In this document: piece by piece, positions 1-7,412 of the stretch
How positions within the stretch are numbered: the first letter of the stretch is position 1
How the letters are laid out: each line of letters begins with the position of its first letter
Source of the DNA: Lentiprolixibacter aurantiacus
GTDB lineage: Bacteria > Bacteroidota > Bacteroidia > Flavobacteriales > Flavobacteriaceae
Direction: 5' to 3'
DNA: 64,000 bases
Assembly: GCF_026241225.1 (NCBI RefSeq)
Contig: NZ_JAPFQP010000003.1
Location: 1 to 64,000, forward strand
Translations under genes and position numbers: made by a program
The notes under the pieces: generated by a model
Databases searched by the model: none
Told to the model about the DNA's origin: nothing
What the model saw: the letters and a program-made list of their open reading frames with translations, nothing else

Positions 1-1472
1 TTACCAAATGCCCTGGGATTCGTCCCCGCTTCGTTAGTATAAGCGTTACTGAACACTGAAGTTACATTCGCAGCATCCTGAGTCGGCGCTGGTGCAGCCT
101 CAGTTGGTTCAGTGGCCGTACCACCGCCGCCGCCACTGTAAAGCCTGAGATCATCAATGTAATAGGTCTCCGTAGTATTGGTGTTCAGTTCAAAGAACAG
201 GATAATCCTGTCATACTTGCCACTCTCTGCAGCATCAAAATCAAAGGTAAGCTCCTCCCAGGCACTAGCTACCGTAGTAACTGCACCTATCTCAGTATTG
301 ATGCCTGCATCGGTCTTGTCCTCCAGTTTCAAAAGGACATTAGTGCCGGCAGTAGGCGCCCATACTTTCAACTTAAATCCTGAGTTGGTATTGAAATCAA
401 ACTTGGAATCAAAAACCAATTGGTTGTTGGCAAAAAGTGCTGAACCATTACGGTCAATCTGACCTACCTGACAAGACGGATTCACCGTATTTTCAAAATC
501 AGGGTTCGCTACGTAACTATAGTTCGCATCATATGATTCAATTAAAGTCCCTGGATCAGTCTGGAAGGTGATATTGAGATCTGTAGCATTAAGGGACTGT
601 TCTGTTTCAGCAGTACAGGTAGCTCCACCTGCTCCTCCATATAGCCTGAGGTCATCTATATAATAGGTAGATCCATCATTGGTATTAATATTAAAGAATA
701 AGACAATTTTATCGAACTTATCACTGTCACCAGGAGCAAAATCAAAGGTCAGTTCTTCCCATGCATTGGCCGTAGTGGTTTCCACTCCGATCTCAACAAA
801 GGTGTTACTGTTTGACTTGTCTTCCAGTTTTAAAAGTACAGGAGTACCCACAGCAGGCGCCCATACCTTGAGTTTAAAGCCTTCATTGGCGTTAAAATCA
901 AGCTTAGCGTCCAGCTCAATCTGGTTGTTGGCAAATGGTAAATCAGGATTCCTTACAATTTGACCTACAAAACAAGATGAATTTACATCATTTCCTGTAT
1001 CCGGATTGGCGATACGTGAAAAGGTTGTACCATCCTCAACAATGGCACTTCCAGGATCTGTCTCAAAATTCAGGTTGAAATCCGCTGCACTGAGGGACTG
1101 CCCTGTTTCTTCTGTACAATCTCCAGGCTCAGGCGGATCTACTACATCAACCGTTACTTCTACCTCATCCGTTGCCATATCAGACGCTCCTGAGGCATTG
1201 ATTGCCTTAAGGGTTACTGTGTAGGTCCCGGAGGATCCGTATTTCTTCACAGGATTTATCTCAATAGAAGTAGTTCCGTCCCCGAAGTCCCATTCATATT
1301 TGGTTGCGTCTTCAGAGGTATTGATGAATTTTACCAGTCCGGTACCATCTTCAACGGTATAGGTGAAATTTGAAAATACCGTAGGTAATAAGCTTTCTAC
1401 CTCTTCACATGCCCAGAATGCCAGGACAAGGATCAAGGATAACTTGCTTGCTGTTTTTAATAGTTGTTTCAT
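1..1472 (-). CDS. PKD-domain surface lipoprotein with tandem carbohydrate-binding-like modules (3' end outside window)
   Basis: About 490 codons are visible and the reading frame stays open to the window edge. The start is the ATG at 1472, giving MKQLLKTASK and a hydrophobic stretch ending in AFWAC, a lipobox. Residues of about 30-115 form a PKD fold (YEWDFGDGTTS, then a GTYTVTLKAIN strand). After it come two tandem units of about 167 residues, each opening with a C-T-x-E-T-x-QSL motif and ending in YYIDDLRLY, which look like jelly-roll carbohydrate-binding modules. Beyond them a linker leads to a DAANVTSVFSNAYTN segment that is shared with the neighbouring lipoprotein at 2438. The gene lies 11 bp after a GH16 glucanase, so a role in binding the same glycan at the cell surface is inferred. 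The exact ligand cannot be read from the sequence. Confidence 0.8.
   Translation of the reverse strand, partial: MKQLLKTASKLSLILVLAFWACEEVESLLPTVFSNFTYTVEDGTGLVKFINTSEDATKYEWDFGDGTTSIEINPVKKYGSSGTYTVTLKAINASGASDMATDEVEVTVDVVDPPEPGDCTEETGQSLSAADFNLNFETDPGSAIVEDGTTFSRIANPDTGNDVNSSCFVGQIVRNPDLPFANNQIELDAKLDFNANEGFKLKVWAPAVGTPVLLKLEDKSNSNTFVEIGVETTTANAWEELTFDFAPGDSDKFDKIVLFFNINTNDGSTYYIDDLRLYGGAGGATCTAETEQSLNATDLNITFQTDPGTLIESYDANYSYVANPDFENTVNPSCQVGQIDRNGSALFANNQLVFDSKFDFNTNSGFKLKVWAPTAGTNVLLKLEDKTDAGINTEIGAVTTVASAWEELTFDFDAAESGKYDRIILFFELNTNTTETYYIDDLRLYSGGGGGTATEPTEAAPAPTQDAANVTSVFSNAYTNEAGTNPRAFG
115..1115 (-). repeat. Internal duplication inside the PKD lipoprotein: two units of about 501 bp
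   Basis: The two halves, about 615-1115 and about 115-614, encode homologous modules offset by 501 bp. Matching landmarks are QSLSAADFNLNFETDPG and QSLNATDLNITFQTDPG, then GFKLKVWAP in both, WEELTFDF in both, and TYYIDDLRLY against TYYIDDLRLY. The copies have diverged at many positions, so this is an old protein-level duplication and not a recent DNA repeat. Confidence 0.75.
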
Positions 1473-1483
1473 AATATTTGATG

Positions 1484-2428
1484 TTAGTCTAGTCCGTTAT
1501 ATTTATAAACCCTCACATAATCCACGAGCATGCTTTGGGGGAAAACTGTTTCTGCATTAGGTGGTCCGTCGAAATTGCCTCCCACGGCCAAATTCAGGAG
1601 CATATAGAAAGGTCCCTTATCAAAAACCCAGGGGCCATCTATCTCCTCATCTTCAGGGGTGAATTGCTTGAACAATACATCGTCCACATAGAAATTGACG
1701 TATTGTGGTCCCCATTCCACGCCATAGACGTGAAATTCAGTATCCACGCGCTCGTTAACCAGGTCGTACTCCTTGAATGCCGGGTCATCGCCAAAATACC
1801 CATCTCTCGGGTTCTGAAGGCAGTTCAGATACGCATTATAGGCATCTGGCCCTTCAGTTGAAGGCGGCTCAACACATACATCAGGCGGACCGTGCAGCGC
1901 GGCACTAATTATTGAAGGCGTCCTTCCTTTATTCTCCATGATATCAATCTCACCAGCGCCAGGCCAGGGATTCGTATCAATATCTGCGCCGAGCATCCAG
2001 AAGGCCGGCCACATGCCCTGCCCGTAAGGCAATCGCATACGTGCTTCGAAGCGTCCGTACTGCTGTTCAAACTTTCCTTTGGTGGTCATGCGTGCAGAAG
2101 TATAGGAAGCTCCTTCGAATTGCTCTCTTTTTGCAGTGATTATTAAATATCCGTTACTAACGGTAGCGTTTTCGGGTCGGTAATACTGTAATTCATTATT
2201 ACCCCAACCGTCTTCGTTAGGCCCTCTGCCTTGTTCCAATATCCATTTTCCAGGATTTGGTGGCCCGTCAACGTCAAACTCCTCGGCAAAGGTCAATTCA
2301 GTGAAATTCACCACTGTCTGGGTGCTTTCCGTTGCACATCCCATTCCAAGAAGGACAAGAACCAAAAACAGGGCTCGTTGGCTGAGCAAACTAAGTTTTT
2401 CCAATTTCATTTGATTTCCTTTTTTCAT
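1484..2428 (-). CDS. Glycoside hydrolase family 16 lipoprotein, probable endo-beta-1,3(4)-glucanase
   Basis: The protein has 314 residues. The signal ends in a lipobox (LGMGC, Cys31), so it is a lipoprotein. The GH16 signature GEIDIMENKG supplies the predicted nucleophile E160, the helper D162 and the acid/base E165. Upstream WPAFWMLG and downstream FHVYGVEWGP and VDYVRVY are typical laminarinase-like GH16 blocks. An insertion of about 45 residues with two cysteines follows the catalytic strand (about 180-220). The family hydrolyses internal beta-1,3 or mixed-linked glucans such as laminarin, but agar- or porphyran-active members exist, so the substrate is an inference. It sits 9 bp after the 2438 lipoprotein gene and 11 bp before the PKD gene, in one operon. 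A second possible ATG lies six codons in (MKLEK). Confidence 0.88.
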   Translation of the reverse strand: MKKGNQMKLEKLSLLSQRALFLVLVLLGMGCATESTQTVVNFTELTFAEEFDVDGPPNPGKWILEQGRGPNEDGWGNNELQYYRPENATVSNGYLIITAKREQFEGASYTSARMTTKGKFEQQYGRFEARMRLPYGQGMWPAFWMLGADIDTNPWPGAGEIDIMENKGRTPSIISAALHGPPDVCVEPPSTEGPDAYNAYLNCLQNPRDGYFGDDPAFKEYDLVNERVDTEFHVYGVEWGPQYVNFYVDDVLFKQFTPEDEEIDGPWVFDKGPFYMLLNLAVGGNFDGPPNAETVFPQSMLVDYVRVYKYNGLD

Positions 2429-2437
2429 GGTTAATTT

Positions 2438-3868
2438 TTATCTGTAGAAATAAATATTGTCTAAGGTGAAGTTTGGACCGCCAACTAAAATCAGAGCTCC
2501 CAGATTATCCTTTTGAGAGGCTATGTCCCCTCCCAGCGGAATATCAAAGGAAGTCCATTCTCCAGGGGTTAGCCCCGTTAAAGTTGTCCTGAAATCCTTA
2601 TCGTCTCCTATAGGGTTACCAGTATTAACATCTGTCTCAATTGTTTGATTAGCGCCAATATCCCTAATTTGAAGTCCTACTTCGGTTCCCGCCTCCTGTA
2701 CAAATACATCAACATGTAAAGTAGTTAAGGCAGAAGCATCTATGGTATTATCGAAAATTATCCCCGTAAAATTGTTATTGAAGTAGGTTGCTACATTATC
2801 CCCATTGATGGTTAAAATTGTTGTTTCCGTAGTGGAACCTCCAAAACCTGGTGTAAAATTACTTTCCGTAGCATTGGCATACGCATCACTAAATATGGAT
2901 TTCACGTCTTCGGCATCCCGGGCCGGAGGGGTTGGTGCAAAGGAAAACTCCCCTACTGTCAGTTCCAGGGAACCATTTGCCCTTACTCCTGCAAGGGTGG
3001 CTGTGATCTCTGTAACACCTTCTCCAATGGCGCTGATAATTCCAATCTCTGAAACCGATGCAACACTTGTATTGGAAGAAGTAAAGTCGAAATAAGCAGG
3101 TGCAGCAAAGACAGTTTCATTAACTCCATTGGCCAGGTTAAAGGTCTGTGTGGTGCCAGATATCTGCCTTTCGGTACCTACCAAATTCACACCTGTCCCG
3201 TCCACGCCATTGAAAATGGCAGGCTGGGGTTGGGCAATTGTACCTAATTTTTCAAATTTCAATTCATCGATCCAGAAGGTATAGCCATCACCATTGGCAT
3301 CTGGCCCTTCCGCATACCAGAACATACCGGTTTCATCTACCAGTTTGCTCGGATCAGGGATGGGAATAATATATTTGGTCCACCCTGTACTGATCCTCAG
3401 GTCAAATTTGGTTACCAGGTATTTGCTTCCTGTTTCACGGTACGGGCTTTGCTCAAAGTCGTTACCAAAGCCAATAGCGCTGATGGTCTCAGCTTTGGAA
3501 GCTTTAGCCCAGAAGGTGAGTGCATCGTAGCCCGTAAGATCGCGTCCGCCATAATCGGGGAATATTGCCCCGGCAAAACCAAGGGATGTCCCCGGGTCAA
3601 AAGCATTGGGCACGTCAAAGCGCATAGAAGCCTCCCCTGAGTATTTCACATCCGTATCTACACTGAATGCATCAAATTTAGAACCTGCAAATGGAAGGTA
3701 TTCCAGGCCGGCGCTAAAACCATCTATAAAGATATCCGGGTTATTGCCAAATTTGGCAAATTGTGCATCGTCACCGAAATCAAAGTCTCGCTCACAACCT
3801 ACGCCTACAACAATAATCAGGCTGAGGAACAATGCGAGTCTTGAATATATTCGTTTTTCGTTTTTCAT
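2438..3868 (-). CDS. Multidomain carbohydrate-binding lipoprotein (jelly roll, bacterial Ig-like, jelly roll)
   Basis: I start it at the ATG at 3868 (MKNEKRIYSR), which gives 476 residues and a good lipoprotein signal ending VGVGC. The 18 codons available further upstream have no signal-peptide character and overlap the preceding gene. Residues of about 40-210 resemble a CBM-like beta-sandwich (YDALTFWAKA, TFWIDELKFEK). Residues of about 230-300 resemble a Big_2 immunoglobulin-like domain (SVASVSEIGIISAIGEG). The C-terminal part begins with DAEDVKSIFSDAYAN and ends TLDNIYFYR, another binding-module pattern. No catalytic motif is seen. Its place between a glycosidase and GH16 suggests a surface glycan-binding protein working with the uptake system. 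Confidence 0.78.
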   Translation of the reverse strand: MKNEKRIYSRLALFLSLIIVVGVGCERDFDFGDDAQFAKFGNNPDIFIDGFSAGLEYLPFAGSKFDAFSVDTDVKYSGEASMRFDVPNAFDPGTSLGFAGAIFPDYGGRDLTGYDALTFWAKASKAETISAIGFGNDFEQSPYRETGSKYLVTKFDLRISTGWTKYIIPIPDPSKLVDETGMFWYAEGPDANGDGYTFWIDELKFEKLGTIAQPQPAIFNGVDGTGVNLVGTERQISGTTQTFNLANGVNETVFAAPAYFDFTSSNTSVASVSEIGIISAIGEGVTEITATLAGVRANGSLELTVGEFSFAPTPPARDAEDVKSIFSDAYANATESNFTPGFGGSTTETTILTINGDNVATYFNNNFTGIIFDNTIDASALTTLHVDVFVQEAGTEVGLQIRDIGANQTIETDVNTGNPIGDDKDFRTTLTGLTPGEWTSFDIPLGGDIASQKDNLGALILVGGPNFTLDNIYFYR

Positions 3869-3879
3869 TTCTCTATTTT

Positions 3880-6800
3880 TTATTTCCCAATATTGATATG
3901 TACATAGGTTCTGATCTCCCATTCGTTACCGAATCCGAAACCAACAGGACTAATTATAGGATCTGTTGCGAATTCTTCTGCCTCATTTGGCAGGTAGCGG
4001 TTAGAATTTTCATCAAGTGTCCTCCAGGTACCACGTATACCTACCTGAGTGCTAGGCAGGATAAACCAGTCTGGTTTTCCAATGGTAGTAGAAATATCCA
4101 GCATCAACTGTACCGGGAAAGTCAGGTTAAAGTCCCTGTGGTAGTCAAATGGTCCCCAGTCGTTAATCTTGAAAGCATGCTGTACTTTAATGTTTTTATA
4201 GATCATCCTGATATCTGCACCAAGTCGCTCAAGTGTCCTTTCATCACTACCCGTAGACTGGGCATTTCCGAAATACATATTGGCAATCAGTCCAAAATCA
4301 GGCCCTAGCTTGGAAACGATCCTGGCATGGGTTTCCCAAAGGTCTTTGGCGGGCACCGAATTTGGGAAGGCAAACAACGTACGATCGCCCAGGAATCCGA
4401 TGTGGGCATCCATTGCCGTTGGATGGTGCCTGAATACAAACCCCGCACTAACAGCCAGTGGGGCATCTTCCGCCCTGTCGTTATCCCATTCGTACATCCA
4501 GGTTCCGGGAGTTGGGTCCCAGGTAAGCAATAGCTCACCACCCATCATTTCACGGTTAGCCCTTACAGAGAATGGATCGTCCAGGATATTCCTCAAACGG
4601 CCCGGTCCCTGCACGTCATTAGGCATAGGCCCAACAATGGGTTTCTGCCACATGAAGTTGGGTGCGATTTGCACATTTCCGAATTGATAGGTAAAACCAC
4701 TGAGGAAATTAGTCTGGTTACCACTTCCGGTATCCTTTAACTTCCAGCCGGTAAACGTTTTGGTCTGATCGTAACCACCACCGGCTACAAGGCCCATAAC
4801 GGCACCCTGGGCATACCAGTTGAATTTCCCTTTAGAGTAGGTGATTTTAGCCTTACCACCCCAGTTATCGCGGGTATCTACTTTATCCGTAAATACCAGG
4901 TATTTTGTGTTGGTATCTGAAATTGGCTGGGTAGGAACAAAGTCGGGGTTATCCTCAGTGAACTGGAATTCACGCCCGTTGAGGGGTTCACCACCCCAGA
5001 TTCCACCAACTTCAATCCCCAAATTGCCAAACTCTCGTTCTACATGGATGGTAGCCCGTCGTGTTCTGGGCATAGGCACCGCCAGTGAGGAAACAATAGT
5101 TCCAAAATCGTCAATATCCTCATGGAAGACACCGGTAATATTGTACTTTCCGAGTTCCCTTCTATATTTAACCAGCACTGCCGGGTTGGCTCCCCACCAC
5201 AATTGAGGCCCGAAGGCAACTTTGAGCCCTTTGAAGACCCGTTTACCGTCTATTTCAAAACCACTGATCTCACCGTTATAGATGTCCAGGTTAGGTCCGT
5301 AGTTGGCTTCCGGATAGAGTCCGAAGAAGTCTCCTTCGTACCCCCAGTGATAGTGGCCTGTACGATAGAAGCCCCTCAAATCAAAACTTTTCGCTTTCCA
5401 ATCGAAGGAGGCATTATAGACCTGAACCCGGGATACATCCGTAAGATCCAGAACTCCTTCATCAGTATTTACAGAAACGGTACGGCCCCTGTTTTCGTAG
5501 AATATTTCGTCTATGGGGTTAGTGGCAACATTACCCAGGATGTTCACATTTACATTGGCCCGCATATTCGCGGCTGGTTCACCTTCCACACCTACAAAAT
5601 ATGACTGCATATGATCGAAGCCAAGTTCACTAGGGAATTGTACTTCATCGGGATCCGCATTCTCCGGTGTGGTTATCAGGCTTCCTCCTGTATTGAATGT
5701 GGTAAACCTGGCCTGCAGGTTGCTAACCCTTACCATGCCTGTCTGCTCGCCTACCAGGGCCGCCTTATCCCCGCGGGCCTTAAGCACGGCATCCATCAGG
5801 TTGATGTTGCTGAAATAATTTTCAACAAAGTCTGCGGTCATTCCTTCAGCATAAGGGTCTAACTGATGAGCTTCTTTTAGCGCATAGTATGCGGCCCTGG
5901 GGAATAGCTGGTACAAACCGCGTGGATCTGTCTGCCCTTTGGCACAGATACCAAACCATTCCTCATTCATATTGTTCTCACCAGGGGCTAAATCAATAGC
6001 ATAACCGCCATTGGCCCAGGAGGCGTTGTTGTCGTGCACATCTGCCCCTTCCCGGTCATTAAAACCATACTTCCACCAACCATCACTGAATTGGAAAGTG
6101 AAACCTCCGATGGAATTCTCTGCTTTGCCCAAACCGGCTGCATTGGCATAGATTTCCTTCCAGTTCCCTACCATATAATAGGCCTGGGACTTCTGGTCTT
6201 CAGAATTACTTATAGCATTGAAGGCATCTGCTCCAAATTCCGTAAACATTAAAGGCATGTCCAGTTTTTCCTTAACCACATCAAACATGTCGGTAAAGGA
6301 GACACCTCTGTAGGTATTGGTTCCATAGACGTCAACATCCTTGCATTCCTCGGCGATAATGTCAATAAAAAGAACATCACCGTTACAAATGGCTACCGGG
6401 TGGTTGCTGTCCATCCCTTTCATGAGTTTGGCAGCCTCGTTCATAAGCCTGTACATAGGGCGGCCACGTTTCTCTCCAATGAATTGCCTCTCCTGGTCGT
6501 CATCCGGAAAATCCTCGGTTTCAGCCCCGGCCCAGAAAAGTCCGTAGTTATTTTCATTCCCGAGCAGATACATTAAAAGTCCAGGGGTGTTTTTATAGTC
6601 CTTTACCAGGTTCTGCACTTCAGATAATAGAAATTCCTGGGTTTTCGGGTTGGAATAATCGGTGATCTCAATCCAAACTCCATCTATAGTGAGTCCATAG
6701 CGCCCGAAAGAGTGATTGAGCAAGGTATAGATGCCATAGTTTTCGTAAATATACCTGATCCATCTGGCAGGGACTCCGGTATATTGACGTATTACGTTTA

Positions 6801-7059
6801 CGCCCATGTTTTTCAGCAGGGACATTTCAATATCCAGCCCGGCCTTGATAACATCATCTGATTTGTTCCAGAATCCTGCATTAACCGTGTTGGTGCCGAT
6901 GGGAATATAATCCCAGTTCATACCATTGATCATAAATTCCTGCCCATTGACAATCAGTTTATGTCCATCCGAATTTTTTTGAACAGACACCTGATCTACC
7001 TGGGCAAATAATCCTGTACCAATGAAGAGAATTACTAAACTCAGCAATGTTTTTTTCAT
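3880..7059 (-). CDS. Secreted clan GH-A type glycosidase fused to a putative outer-membrane beta-barrel
   Basis: The protein has 1,059 residues. Residues 1-20 are a signal peptide ending GLFAQ. Residues of about 32-400 look like a TIM-barrel glycosidase of the GH2/GH72-like clan: LIVNGQEFMINGMNWDY at the start, LLMYLLGNENN with probable acid/base E169, and PLMFTEFGADAFN with probable nucleophile E274. From about residue 435 to the end there are alternating amphipathic strands rich in Y, W, F and G (for example FDWKAKSFDLRGFYRTGHYH and NIKVQHAFKINDWGPFDYHR) of the kind seen in outer-membrane barrels, ending YVHINIGK. It is the first gene of the operon with the two binding lipoproteins and GH16, so a beta-glucan-like substrate is inferred. 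The family assignment of both halves rests on motif recognition only. Confidence 0.72.
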   Translation of the reverse strand: MKKTLLSLVILFIGTGLFAQVDQVSVQKNSDGHKLIVNGQEFMINGMNWDYIPIGTNTVNAGFWNKSDDVIKAGLDIEMSLLKNMGVNVIRQYTGVPARWIRYIYENYGIYTLLNHSFGRYGLTIDGVWIEITDYSNPKTQEFLLSEVQNLVKDYKNTPGLLMYLLGNENNYGLFWAGAETEDFPDDDQERQFIGEKRGRPMYRLMNEAAKLMKGMDSNHPVAICNGDVLFIDIIAEECKDVDVYGTNTYRGVSFTDMFDVVKEKLDMPLMFTEFGADAFNAISNSEDQKSQAYYMVGNWKEIYANAAGLGKAENSIGGFTFQFSDGWWKYGFNDREGADVHDNNASWANGGYAIDLAPGENNMNEEWFGICAKGQTDPRGLYQLFPRAAYYALKEAHQLDPYAEGMTADFVENYFSNINLMDAVLKARGDKAALVGEQTGMVRVSNLQARFTTFNTGGSLITTPENADPDEVQFPSELGFDHMQSYFVGVEGEPAANMRANVNVNILGNVATNPIDEIFYENRGRTVSVNTDEGVLDLTDVSRVQVYNASFDWKAKSFDLRGFYRTGHYHWGYEGDFFGLYPEANYGPNLDIYNGEISGFEIDGKRVFKGLKVAFGPQLWWGANPAVLVKYRRELGKYNITGVFHEDIDDFGTIVSSLAVPMPRTRRATIHVEREFGNLGIEVGGIWGGEPLNGREFQFTEDNPDFVPTQPISDTNTKYLVFTDKVDTRDNWGGKAKITYSKGKFNWYAQGAVMGLVAGGGYDQTKTFTGWKLKDTGSGNQTNFLSGFTYQFGNVQIAPNFMWQKPIVGPMPNDVQGPGRLRNILDDPFSVRANREMMGGELLLTWDPTPGTWMYEWDNDRAEDAPLAVSAGFVFRHHPTAMDAHIGFLGDRTLFAFPNSVPAKDLWETHARIVSKLGPDFGLIANMYFGNAQSTGSDERTLERLGADIRMIYKNIKVQHAFKINDWGPFDYHRDFNLTFPVQLMLDISTTIGKPDWFILPSTQVGIRGTWRTLDENSNRYLPNEAEEFATDPIISPVGFGFGNEWEIRTYVHINIGK

Positions 7060-7412
7060 AGTATCTTAGTTTAAATTGAGCATTAGTTAGTTAATATGGC
7101 GCTCATCAATCAGAACCTTAGAAAACAGGGCGAATAGCACGAACCAGGGCTGGTCCATGAAATAACGAAAAGGTTGTAGTTGTGAAGCCATAGTTTTTGC
7201 TGCAGTGTTAAAGGTATCCTAATTGATTGTCAATTTCTCAAAAATGACCCCTACAAAAACTATACATGGCAAAATACTCGCTAATAATTGTCAAATTAAT
7301 AAATACAGGGGCTTCAGGGTTGCCGGGGTTTTAGTTTAAAGGAGATGAGACGGGCAACCAATACTGATTGTATAGGTAATGTTGAGGTTGATTATGCCGG
7401 GTGAATAGGTAA
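7060..7412. other. Intergenic region upstream of the glycan operon
   Basis: These 353 bases separate the regulator gene from the first gene of the glycan operon, both on the minus strand. They should hold the operon promoter and any regulator-binding site, but I could not find a convincing pair of -33 TTG and -7 TAnnTTTG boxes. A 34-codon minus-strand frame lies at 7087-7191 and is listed separately. No RNA gene or strong terminator was recognised. Confidence 0.5.
7087..7191 (-). CDS. Possible 34-residue small protein upstream of the glycosidase-barrel gene
   Basis: An ATG at 7191 opens 34 codons ending in TAA at 7087. The product starts MASQLQPFRYFMDQPW and has a short hydrophobic stretch (FVLFALFSKVLI) before a charged tail DERHIN. 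It ends 27 bases before the ATG at 7059, in the right place to be a leader or small membrane peptide. No clear ribosome binding site precedes it, and a frame of this length can arise by chance, so the call is weak. Confidence 0.22.
   Translation of the reverse strand: MASQLQPFRYFMDQPWFVLFALFSKVLIDERHIN

Noticed and set aside
7240-7300. TTGACA-like box and TATAGTTTTTG on the minus strand as the glycan operon promoter
   Set aside because: The spacing (27 bases) does not fit Bacteroidota promoters and the second box has one base too many compared with TAnnTTTG.
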